From NCBI GenBank assembly GCA_009786295.1, contig WQTN01000081.1, forward strand, positions 1-6,038: a stretch of 6,038 nucleotides of DNA. The letters run 5' to 3'. A model generated the notes under the pieces. That model did no database searches. It saw only the letters and a list, made by a program, of their open reading frames with translations, and had not been told where the DNA came from. A program made the position numbers and the translations under genes. Within the stretch, counting starts at the first letter, position 1. Every line of letters starts with the position of its first letter. The stretch is from Methanomassiliicoccaceae archaeon (GTDB taxonomy: Archaea > Thermoplasmatota > Thermoplasmata > Methanomassiliicoccales > Methanomethylophilaceae). Positions 1-6,029 of this stretch are shown in pieces.

Positions 1-2001
1 CTTGACCGGAAGATATTTTCCGTCCGCCGTCAGGTATTTGGCTTTAACATTGTCCTTTAGATGGATATCAAGGATGTCCTTCTTTATGAGCGCGAGCATG
101 TTCTTATCAAGGACGGGGAACAGCACCTCAACCCTTGCGATGAGATTCCTCGGCATGACGTCGGACGACCCCATGTACATCTCCGGATCGCCGCCGTTCT
201 CGAAGTAATAGATCCTCGAATGTTCCAGGAACCTGTCGACAATGCTTGTGACCCTGATGTTCTCGGAGATGCCCTTCAGTCCGGGTTTCAGGCAGCAGAG
301 GCCTCTGATGTTAAGATCTACCCTGACGCCCGCCATTGATGCTTTGTAGAGCTCCGCGATGACATCTGAGTCGACAAGGCCGTTTGCTTTTATTGCGATG
401 TAAGCTTCCTTCCCGTTGGACTGGTTCTCTGTCTCCCTTTTTATCTTTTCGATAAGTGCTTTCTTCAGTGTCGTGGGGGCCACAAGGAGGTGCTTGTAGT
501 TCCTTGGGCCGAAGACGCCCGTCAGTGAGTTGAATAGTTCTCCCACATCCTCCCCGATCTCCTTGTTGGCGGTCAGGAAGGAGATATCGCCATATTGCTT
601 CGCGGTGCTGGCGTTATAGTTCCCGGAGCTCATATGAGTATATCGGACCAGTTTATCGTTCTCAAGCCTGACCACCTGCAGCAATTTCGAATGCACTTTC
701 ATGTCAACCGGGCCATAGACGATATGGACGCCCATCTTATCAAGCTCCTTTGCCAGATGGATATTGTTGGTCTCATCGAACTTCGCACGAAGTTCCATAA
801 GGACTGTGACGGCCTTCCCGTTCTCCCTTGCTTTCTTCAAAGCGTTTACGATCGAACGGTCTTTTCCTATCCTGTACAGGCATATCTTTATGCTTTGAAC
901 ATTAGCGTCATTCGCAGATTCCTTAAGGAAACGCATGATTATATCGAACGACTCATACGGATGGAAGAGGATCCAGTCTTTGTTTTTGATGGTCCTGAAG
1001 ATGCTCATGTCATCTCTGAACTCGGGCGGGACATAAGGGTCAAACGGTTCGTCTTTGAGTTCCGGCACGTCAAGCGATGCTATCTGCCACAGGTCCGTAA
1101 GAAGCATCCCTCCCAAGGTTGCTGTGTGTATCTGAGCTTCTCTCAGTTTTAGGTTCCTTCCGAACAGAGAGACCATTTCGGGAGGCGTTCCGTCTTCGGC
1201 CAGCATCCTGACGGGGAATCCCACGTCCCGCGAATCTAGAGATGTTTCGATGGCAGACATAAGATCGCATGCTTCATCGATCGTCACTTTGATATCGGCA
1301 TTCCTTGTTATTCTGAAAAGATACGCTTCCGTTGAGTCCATTCCCGGAAAAAGCTCATTGATGTTCGATTCGACGACATCTTCAAGCTGTACAAAATCCA
1401 TTCCCTTGGATTCCGATGGTATCTTCACGAATCTCGGCAGTATGCCCACAGGCACTTTCACTCTTGCGTATATGTTCCCGCCTTTCTTGTTCATCCTTAC
1501 TGCGACATTGAGTGAGTTGTTTGATATGAATGGGAACGGGTGCGAGATATCCAGCGCAAGAGGCGTGAGAAGTGGGTGCACTCTTTCCCTGTAATATTCC
1601 CCGACCCATGCTTTTTGACTGTCGGACAGAGAACTGACGTCATGTATCCTTATGCCGCTGTCGTATAGTTCCTGCCTCAGCCTGCCCCAGCACTCTTCAT
1701 AGCCGTCCACCAGGCTATTGACGGACACGTTTATTTCCGCGACCAGCGCCTTAGCGTCAAGATAGACGTCCGGGCCAATGGCGATCATGTTGCTGTTCTC
1801 CTCTCTCTGCAGCAGCCCAGGAACTCTGATCATGAAGAACTCGTCCATATTCCCATATGCAATGGCAAGGAACTTCACTCTTTCAAGCAACGGAACATTC
1901 GGATCATTTGCTTCGGCAAGGCATCTGCGGTTGAATTCCAACCACGACAGTTCTCTGTTTATGTAGAGGCTGTGGTCGAAAAGATCTATTTCCTCTGTCA
2001 T
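1..2001 (-). CDS. ppk: Polyphosphate kinase 1 (PPK1), 3' end cut by the window edge
   Basis: PPK1 reversibly transfers the terminal phosphate of ATP to polyphosphate through a phosphohistidine. The frame is open for 667 codons from the ATG at 2001 to base 1 with no stop. E. coli PPK1 has about 688 residues, so only a few dozen C-terminal residues should be missing. The N-terminal domain starts with YINRELSWLEFN (residues 13-24) and GNMDEFF (50-56). The two phospholipase-D-like C-terminal domains carry LYRIG (R377), KVHSKL with the autophosphorylated His437 (E. coli His435), Tyr470 (E. coli Tyr468), Arg566 (E. coli Arg564) and FLEHSRIYYFENGG with His594 (E. coli His592). Lys407 stands where E. 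coli has Arg405, which is annotated as a Mg2+ ligand. The ATG overlaps the hisD stop as ATGA, so this start is favoured and translational coupling is likely. Upstream there is only a weak purine stretch (GAGAAGAGA). Family assignment is near certain; presence of PPK1 in an archaeon suggests old or recent transfer from bacteria (inference). Confidence 0.96.
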   Translation of the reverse strand, partial: MTEEIDLFDHSLYINRELSWLEFNRRCLAEANDPNVPLLERVKFLAIAYGNMDEFFMIRVPGLLQREENSNMIAIGPDVYLDAKALVAEINVSVNSLVDGYEECWGRLRQELYDSGIRIHDVSSLSDSQKAWVGEYYRERVHPLLTPLALDISHPFPFISNNSLNVAVRMNKKGGNIYARVKVPVGILPRFVKIPSESKGMDFVQLEDVVESNINELFPGMDSTEAYLFRITRNADIKVTIDEACDLMSAIETSLDSRDVGFPVRMLAEDGTPPEMVSLFGRNLKLREAQIHTATLGGMLLTDLWQIASLDVPELKDEPFDPYVPPEFRDDMSIFRTIKNKDWILFHPYESFDIIMRFLKESANDANVQSIKICLYRIGKDRSIVNALKKARENGKAVTVLMELRAKFDETNNIHLAKELDKMGVHIVYGPVDMKVHSKLLQVVRLENDKLVRYTHMSSGNYNASTAKQYGDISFLTANKEIGEDVGELFNSLTGVFGPRNYKHLLVAPTTLKKALIEKIKRETENQSNGKEAYIAIKANGLVDSDVIAELYKASMAGVRVDLNIRGLCCLKPGLKGISENIRVTSIVDRFLEHSRIYYFENGGDPEMYMGSSDVMPRNLIARVEVLFPVLDKNMLALIKKDILDIHLKDNVKAKYLTADGKYLPVK

Positions 2002-3254
2002 TTCTGTCTCTTCTCTCTTATCGTTACCGATTCAGTATGCGCGTACAGCCCTTCTGCTTTTGATATGGCCGCAATGGTTGGAGCCAGGGCGGCGAGTCCA
2101 TCCTTTGATATTATCTGGACCGTGGATGTTTTCCTGAAATGCCCTACGTTCAGTCCGGACATTGTCGCCGCATGGCCGGCCGTCGGGAGGACGTGGTTGG
2201 TGCCAGAGGCATAATCTCCTGCTGCGATCGGAGTATAGGGGCCGATGAATATCGATCCGGCGTTTGTTATCTTTGAAAGGATCTCCAGAGAGTCTTTTAC
2301 CTGAATAGAAAGATGTTCGGGCGCTATTCCGTTCATGATCTCTACAGCAAGCTCGATGTCTTTCTCTATAATATAGCCGGAATTCTTTAGTGCCGAGAGC
2401 ATAATTTCTTTTCTTGGGGCGCGCTCCATTTGTTTTTCCATATATGACCAGACCTTCTTTGGCATGTCTGGGTCTGTTGTTACAAGCAGACAGGCAGAGG
2501 ACGGATCGTGCTCAGCCTGAGCAAGGAGGTCCGCAGCGATGAATTCCGCATTTGCGGTTTCGTCGGCAAGTACTCCTATCTCGCTCGGTCCAGCAGGGAA
2601 GTCTATTTCCACGTTCTTTCTGAGAAGGGTCTTGGCAGCGGTCACAAAGACGTTGCCGGGACCGACCACCTTCTGCACAGGCTCTATCGACTCCGTTCCA
2701 AGAGCCATGGCGGCTATCGCCTGAGCGCCGCCGACCTTGTATATCTCATCCGCGCCGGCTATGTCCATGGCGACCAGGGTCAGCGGGTTGATGGGCGGCG
2801 GGGTGCAGCATATGACTTCTTCCACGCCGGCCACTCTTGCGGCTATGATGCACATCAGGGCCGTGGACGGATAGGAAGCCCGTCCGCCTGGTATATAGCA
2901 GCCGACCCTTTCCAGCGGCGTGCTTTTCACGCCAAGCGTTATCCCAGGTTCGATCTCTTTCAGCCAGAGGTCCTCAGGGACCTGAAGTTCGTGGAAACGC
3001 TGTATGAAATCCGCTGCGTTCTCGATCTCGTCCAACAGCACGGGGTCGATCTCTTCGTATGCTGCCTCGATCTCGTCCCTCGAGACCTCCAGATCCTCAA
3101 GCATGACCTTGTCGAATTTCAGCGTAAGGTCGATCAAAGCTTTGTCGCCTTCGAACCGGACAAGGTCGATTATATCCTGCACAGCATCGGCTACATCATC
3201 AACTTTCGATTCACGATTCTCTTTCCAAAAGCTCTCATCGACCTGTTTCCACAT
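1998..3254 (-). CDS. hisD: Histidinol dehydrogenase
   Basis: HisD carries out the last two steps of histidine biosynthesis, oxidising L-histidinol to L-histidine with two NAD+ in the cytoplasm, and is a zinc-dependent homodimer. The 418-residue length is normal, slightly shorter than E. coli (434). Visible motifs are VGCYIPGGRASYPST (117-131), GGAQAIAA (175-182), VVGPGN (196-201), DFPAGPSEIGVLAD (218-231) and LLAQAEHD (243-250). The zinc ligands expected for the family are present: Gln246, His249, Asp347 (in AAGDYASGTNH) and His406 (in EGLYAHTE). The catalytic Glu-His pair is Glu313-His314 in APEHL. No key residue is missing. The ATG at 3254 lies about 27 bp downstream of a TATA-like box, so the transcript is probably leaderless. 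The gene is away from any other his gene in this window and overlaps ppk by 4 bp, so the two are probably co-transcribed. No functional link between histidine synthesis and polyphosphate is evident. Confidence 0.98.
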   Translation of the reverse strand: MWKQVDESFWKENRESKVDDVADAVQDIIDLVRFEGDKALIDLTLKFDKVMLEDLEVSRDEIEAAYEEIDPVLLDEIENAADFIQRFHELQVPEDLWLKEIEPGITLGVKSTPLERVGCYIPGGRASYPSTALMCIIAARVAGVEEVICCTPPPINPLTLVAMDIAGADEIYKVGGAQAIAAMALGTESIEPVQKVVGPGNVFVTAAKTLLRKNVEIDFPAGPSEIGVLADETANAEFIAADLLAQAEHDPSSACLLVTTDPDMPKKVWSYMEKQMERAPRKEIMLSALKNSGYIIEKDIELAVEIMNGIAPEHLSIQVKDSLEILSKITNAGSIFIGPYTPIAAGDYASGTNHVLPTAGHAATMSGLNVGHFRKTSTVQIISKDGLAALAPTIAAISKAEGLYAHTESVTIREKRQK

Positions 3255-3277
3255 ATTTTCTGCAATCGGTTAAAAGG

Positions 3278-3285
3278 ATTTATAG
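3278..3285 (-). promoter_or_regulatory. Archaeal TATA box of the hisD-ppk operon
   Basis: The minus strand reads CTATAAAT, centred about 27 bp upstream of the hisD ATG. In archaea transcription starts about 25 bp downstream of the TATA box, which puts the start within a few bases of the ATG. This predicts a leaderless mRNA, and no ribosome-binding site is visible in front of hisD. Confidence 0.65.
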
Positions 3286-3310
3286 TATACGCAAGCGCGC
3301 GAAAACCCCG

Positions 3311-3327
3311 AGGCAACCGTTGTGCCT
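3311..3327. repeat. Short inverted repeat upstream of the hisD promoter
   Basis: AGGCA (3311-3315) and TGCCT (3323-3327) form 5-bp arms around a centre that contains CAAC-C-GTTG (3314-3322). The element lies roughly 25-50 bp upstream of the hisD TATA box, where an archaeal activator or repressor could bind. It is short enough to occur by chance, so the operator role is speculative. Confidence 0.25.
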
Positions 3328-3387
3328 TACACCTGAGTTGTTTGTCAATTATTCTCTAAATTGTATGTGTGGCTGCGGAAGCCTATG

Positions 3388-3395
3388 CTTTATTA
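3388..3395 (+). promoter_or_regulatory. Candidate TATA box for the plus-strand C/D box sRNA
   Basis: CTTTATTA is an AT-rich TATA-like element on the plus strand. Its centre is about 26 bp upstream of 3418, the first base of GGCC that begins the predicted sRNA. The spacing matches archaeal TATA-to-start distance and so supports an independent plus-strand transcript. The promoter match itself is moderate. Confidence 0.45.
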
Positions 3396-3417
3396 ACGGC
3401 AGAAACAATGATATGAT

Positions 3418-3475
3418 GGCCGGATGAAGAAAGAACCGGGCTGACCTGTGATGAGCCCTATGAGTGCTGACGGCC
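3418..3475 (+). ncRNA. Box C/D guide sRNA candidate (2'-O-methylation guide)
   Basis: Seen in the sequence: a degenerate C box CGGATGA (3421-3427), a 13-nt guide AGAAAGAACCGGG (3428-3440), a perfect D' box CTGA (3441-3444), a 3-nt spacer, a perfect C' box GTGATGA (3448-3454), a 12-nt guide GCCCTATGAGTG (3455-3466) and a perfect D box CTGA (3467-3470). GGCCG before and CGGCC after can pair as a terminal stem. Box order, guide lengths of 12-13 nt, the short D'-C' spacer and the roughly 58-nt size match archaeal C/D sRNAs, which assemble with L7Ae, Nop5 and fibrillarin. The D guide complements CACUCAUAGGGC. By the N+5 rule the modified base is the C of CAU, which suggests wobble C34 of elongator tRNA-Met. 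The D' guide target was not recognised. Weak points: the C box departs from RUGAUGA at its first two bases, and the stem leaves no usual kink-turn bulge. An alternative C box is ATGATGG (3413-3419). Confidence 0.62.
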
Positions 3476-3476
3476 G

Positions 3477-4028
3477 TTATTCTTCAAAAATATCCTCGGA
3501 GATTATATCTCCAGACATATATGAGATAAAGTCGCAGAGCTTCATTCCATCTCCCCATCTCATTATGTAATTCCCGTTGCTGGTGACCTCCATCTTTGGA
3601 ATTATTTTCCTGAGAAGCTCGTTTCTCCCTTTGAGTTCGTTGTCTGTAGGAATGGTGAAAACTCTCCACGGATCTCCTCTTACACTTTTCAGCCTGAACG
3701 CGTACACTGGAAGCAGGTTAGATTTACAGCAGACCTTTTTCATCCTTGCTGCCTGCTCTGTAAGTCTTGGATTCCTGCTGAAGTGCATGGTCTCCTCAGC
3801 CGAACTTTTTACTTCTACGGGAAATGAAAAGTCCCATCTCATGGCAACAAGATCGACGCCCAAAGAGCCTGCGGCTCTCACGACAAGGAAGGGATCTTCC
3901 AGCATCAGGCTGTATGACCTGCTCTCATCCTCATTGCAGGTCTTTATCATCTGGGTTATTACTTTTTTATCTCCGCTCAGAAGATATTTCAGTTCTCTTT
4001 CGTATATATCTCCGGTCGTTGAGGCCAT
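3477..4028 (-). CDS. hjc: Hjc-like archaeal Holliday junction resolvase
   Basis: Hjc-family enzymes cut four-way DNA junctions in recombination and replication-fork repair, acting as homodimers with a restriction-enzyme-like nuclease fold. The 183-residue protein shows the family's ordered active site: GDIYEREL near the N-terminus (Glu10, Arg11), then VVRAAGSLGVDLVA with Asp59, then PVEVKSS with Glu72 and Lys74. This is the E...D...ExK signature. Compared with typical Hjc proteins of about 120-140 residues, the spacing from the first Glu to the Asp is about 49 residues instead of roughly 24. The Ser/Gly loop before the Asp is short, and the C-terminus is extended. No membrane segment or signal peptide is seen. 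The ATG at 4028 lies 30 bp downstream of a TATA-like box, so the mRNA is probably leaderless. The stop codon directly abuts the 3' end of the plus-strand sRNA. A different archaeal endonuclease of the same fold is the main alternative. Confidence 0.75.
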   Translation of the reverse strand: MASTTGDIYERELKYLLSGDKKVITQMIKTCNEDESRSYSLMLEDPFLVVRAAGSLGVDLVAMRWDFSFPVEVKSSAEETMHFSRNPRLTEQAARMKKVCCKSNLLPVYAFRLKSVRGDPWRVFTIPTDNELKGRNELLRKIIPKMEVTSNGNYIMRWGDGMKLCDFISYMSGDIISEDIFEE

Positions 4029-4053
4029 GTTACCACATTTAGAATGATGAAAG

Positions 4054-4063
4054 ATTATTAAAA
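4054..4063 (-). promoter_or_regulatory. Archaeal TATA box of hjc
   Basis: The minus strand reads TTTTAATAAT, centred about 30 bp upstream of the hjc ATG. This predicts a start only a few bases before the ATG, and no Shine-Dalgarno-like sequence is present, consistent with a leaderless transcript. Confidence 0.55.
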
Positions 4064-4079
4064 GGAAACATCCAGGTGT

Positions 4080-4097
4080 CCGAAACTACCCGAAACT
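4080..4097. repeat. Direct repeat of CCGAAACT at one helical turn, upstream of the hjc promoter
   Basis: CCGAAACT occurs at 4080-4087 and again at 4090-4097, exactly 10 bp apart. The pair begins about 17 bp upstream of the hjc TATA box, a position suited to a DNA-binding regulator that contacts one face of the helix. Function is not shown, and two short copies may be chance. Confidence 0.35.
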
Positions 4098-4155
4098 GGC
4101 CCATTGGTAGTGCAATTACATTAACCGATTATGATCATACTATCTGATCTTTCAC

Positions 4156-4190
4156 AAAAAGCGCATAAGCCTGATAAGGACAATTATCAG
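4156..4190 (-). terminator. Possible terminator downstream of alaS
   Basis: A perfect 7-bp inverted repeat, CTGATAA (4171-4177) and TTATCAG (4184-4190), encloses a 6-nt loop 37 bp after the alaS stop. On the minus strand a run of five T (4160-4156) follows 10 nt later. Archaeal termination depends mainly on T-runs, and this one is short and not adjacent to the hairpin, so the call is tentative. The rest of the 198-bp alaS-hjc spacer shows no gene. Confidence 0.35.
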
Positions 4191-4226
4191 AAACCTATTA
4201 CAGATATTGCATTGCTGGCTCTTGGA

Positions 4227-5987
4227 TCATTCGACCGTTGCTTTGATCCTTCTCACTCCGGCCGCAGAGCTCTCTTCCTTTGCGATCCTGAACCTTCCGA
4301 TCTCCCCGGTGCTGCGCACATGGGGCCCCCCGCAGAGCTCGATGGAAACATTTCCTATCGAGTAGACCTTCACGACCTCTCCGTACTTCTCCTGGAAGAC
4401 TCCCACGGCGCATCTTGCTTTTGCTTCTTCGTAGGAGATCTCCTCGCATACCACCGGGATGTTTGCTTTGATCACTTCGTTGATGTAATCCTCGACGGCT
4501 TTCAGTTCCTCCGGTTCTACTTTACGATCAAGGTTGAAATCGAATCTCAATCTTTCAGCAGTTATGTTCGACCCCTTCTGCTGGATGTTCGGGTCCACGA
4601 ACTTCTTCAAAGCTGCGTTCAGAAGATGCGTAGCCGTATGCAGCTTCGTGGTCTGCTCGCTGGCATCTGCCAGGCCGCCCTTGAACACTTGGTCCGATCC
4701 GGCTCTGGATTTCTCCTGGTGCTCTTTGAACCTGTTGTTGAAATCCTCTACGCTCACATTGTATCCTTTCTCTGCGGCAAGTTCCTGGGTCAGTTCGATC
4801 GGGAATCCGAACGTATCGTATAATCTGAAGACAGCCTCTCCGTCAAGCTGTTTTGTCCCTCCGCTCTCGGCGATCATCTCGTCGAATCTCCTCAACCCCT
4901 TTCTAAGGGTCTTGTGGAATTTCTCTTCCTCTGCCGTTATCTGTGAGTAAATGGAATCCTTGTTCTTCTCCAGCTCGGGGTAAGCTGCGGAGTATTCCGA
5001 GACGATCACCTCGGAGACCTTCTGCATGTTCACTCCCTCGATCCCAAGGTTTGACATGTACCTGCTGGCTCTTCTGATCAGTCTTCTGAGGATGTATCCC
5101 TGCCCCATCTTTGACGGTACCACGCCGTCCCCCAAAAGGAACGTTGACGCCCTCAGGTGGTCCGAGATTATCCTGAATGACCTCATATCGTCCTGATACT
5201 TCTTTCCGGACAGTTCCTCAAGCTTTCCGATGATCCCAGCGAACAAGGATGTATCATATACTGTCTTCGCGCCGTTCACCATGCAAAGCACTCTTTCCAA
5301 TCCCATTCCGGTATCCACGTTCTTCTGTTTCAGCGGAGTGAAGTTGCCGTCCTTGTCCTTGAAGTACTGCATGAAAACATTGTTCCAGATCTCTGTGTAC
5401 TTCCCGCATTTGCAAGCCGGCCCGCAAGCCGGCCCGCACTTCTTTTGGCTGTTATCGAAGAATATCTCCGTGTCCGGGCCGCAAGGCCCGGTCTGGCCTG
5501 CGGGGCCCCACCAGTTGTCTTTTCTTCCGTAGAAGAATATTTGATCTTCTCTCATCCCGTGGCTCTTCCAGTGTTCAGCGGTCTCTGTGTCCTTTGGGAT
5601 TCCCTTCTCTCCCTCGAAAGCGGTCACTGCAAGCTGCTCTTTGTCTATCTTCAGAACATCCTTCAGAAGGTCGAAGCTGAACTCGATCGATTCTTTTTTG
5701 AAGTAATCTCCGAGGGACCAGTTGCCGAGCATCTCAAAGAACGTAAGGTGCGTAGCATCTCCCACTTCTTCTATGTCTCCTGTCCTGATGCACTTCTGGA
5801 AGTTCACAAGCCTCTTCCCTCCCGGGTGCTTCTCTCCGAGGAGATACGGGACAAGAGGGTGCATGCCTGCGGTGGTGAACAGCACGGTCGGATCGTTCTC
5901 AGGTATAAGCGAAGCTGATCTGATGTATGTGTGCCCTCTCTCAATGAAGAAATTCACGTATGCGTCCCTGAGTCCCTGTGCGTCCAT
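4227..5987 (-). CDS. alaS: Alanyl-tRNA synthetase, short bacterial type lacking C-Ala
   Basis: AlaRS charges tRNA-Ala with alanine and clears mischarged Ser or Gly. The class II catalytic core is complete: FTTAGMHPLVPYLLG (37-51), motif 2 with HLTFFEMLGNWSLGDYF (80-96), the GPAGQTGPCGPDTEIF loop (161-176), DTGMGLER (225-232) and motif 3 in GYILRRLIRRASR (297-309). The tRNA-recognition region includes LYDTFGFPIELT (389-400). The editing domain keeps its zinc ligands HTATH (His450, His454) and CGGPH (Cys552, His556). The protein then stops at residue 586, just after RRIKA, whereas E. coli AlaRS has 876 residues. The C-terminal C-Ala (DHHA1) domain is therefore absent, and the following 198 bp do not encode it. 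The N-terminus begins directly with the bacterial-type core instead of the extra N-terminal segment of archaeal AlaRS, which suggests horizontal transfer. An unusual Cys cluster (C184, C188, C192, C194) could bind metal. The start at 5987 is supported by GGTGA 8 nt upstream. Confidence 0.95.
   Translation of the reverse strand: MDAQGLRDAYVNFFIERGHTYIRSASLIPENDPTVLFTTAGMHPLVPYLLGEKHPGGKRLVNFQKCIRTGDIEEVGDATHLTFFEMLGNWSLGDYFKKESIEFSFDLLKDVLKIDKEQLAVTAFEGEKGIPKDTETAEHWKSHGMREDQIFFYGRKDNWWGPAGQTGPCGPDTEIFFDNSQKKCGPACGPACKCGKYTEIWNNVFMQYFKDKDGNFTPLKQKNVDTGMGLERVLCMVNGAKTVYDTSLFAGIIGKLEELSGKKYQDDMRSFRIISDHLRASTFLLGDGVVPSKMGQGYILRRLIRRASRYMSNLGIEGVNMQKVSEVIVSEYSAAYPELEKNKDSIYSQITAEEEKFHKTLRKGLRRFDEMIAESGGTKQLDGEAVFRLYDTFGFPIELTQELAAEKGYNVSVEDFNNRFKEHQEKSRAGSDQVFKGGLADASEQTTKLHTATHLLNAALKKFVDPNIQQKGSNITAERLRFDFNLDRKVEPEELKAVEDYINEVIKANIPVVCEEISYEEAKARCAVGVFQEKYGEVVKVYSIGNVSIELCGGPHVRSTGEIGRFRIAKEESSAAGVRRIKATVE
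5412..5435. repeat. Perfect 12-bp tandem duplication inside alaS
   Basis: GCAAGCCGGCCC is present twice head to tail (5412-5423 and 5424-5435). On the coding strand it gives the repeated peptide CGPACGPAC within the Cys cluster of AlaS. The repeat keeps the reading frame. It may reflect slippage or selection for the metal-site-like motif. Confidence 0.8.
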
Positions 5988-5994
5988 TGATGCT

Positions 5995-6000
5995 TCACCT
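5995..6000 (-). promoter_or_regulatory. Ribosome binding site of alaS
   Basis: The minus strand reads AGGTGA, followed by 7 nt and the ATG at 5987. It complements the UCACCU at the 3' end of archaeal 16S rRNA. It fixes the alaS start and contrasts with hisD and hjc, which have no such site. Confidence 0.75.
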
Positions 6001-6029
6001 TATGTTATTATTCGGCGATACTTTTCTTG

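Noticed and set aside
595..1152. Plus-strand reading frame of 185 codons
   Set aside because: It is the complement of the PPK1 head and catalytic region, whose own frame is unbroken and rich in known motifs.
2508..3359. Long plus-strand reading frame of 283 codons
   Set aside because: It lies opposite hisD, whose product has complete family motifs. The plus-strand translation resembles no known protein, and the openness follows from hisD codon usage.
3371..3383. Small hairpin GGCT-GCGGA-AGCC between hjc and hisD, considered as an hjc terminator
   Set aside because: Only 4 bp of stem and no adjacent T-run on the minus strand; too weak to call.
4044..4050. ATGATGA resembling a C box on the plus strand, as a second C/D sRNA
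   Set aside because: No CTGA D or D' box follows at a suitable distance, and the bases are part of the hjc promoter-start region.
4131..4823. Plus-strand reading frame of 230 codons
   Set aside because: Most of it is antisense to alaS, with no recognisable domain; a shadow of the real gene.
5474..5491. Perfect hairpin CCGGGCC-GCAA-GGCCCGG
   Set aside because: It lies inside the conserved GPCGPD loop of alaS, where Gly/Pro codons force GC-rich self-complementary sequence. No evidence of a separate RNA function.
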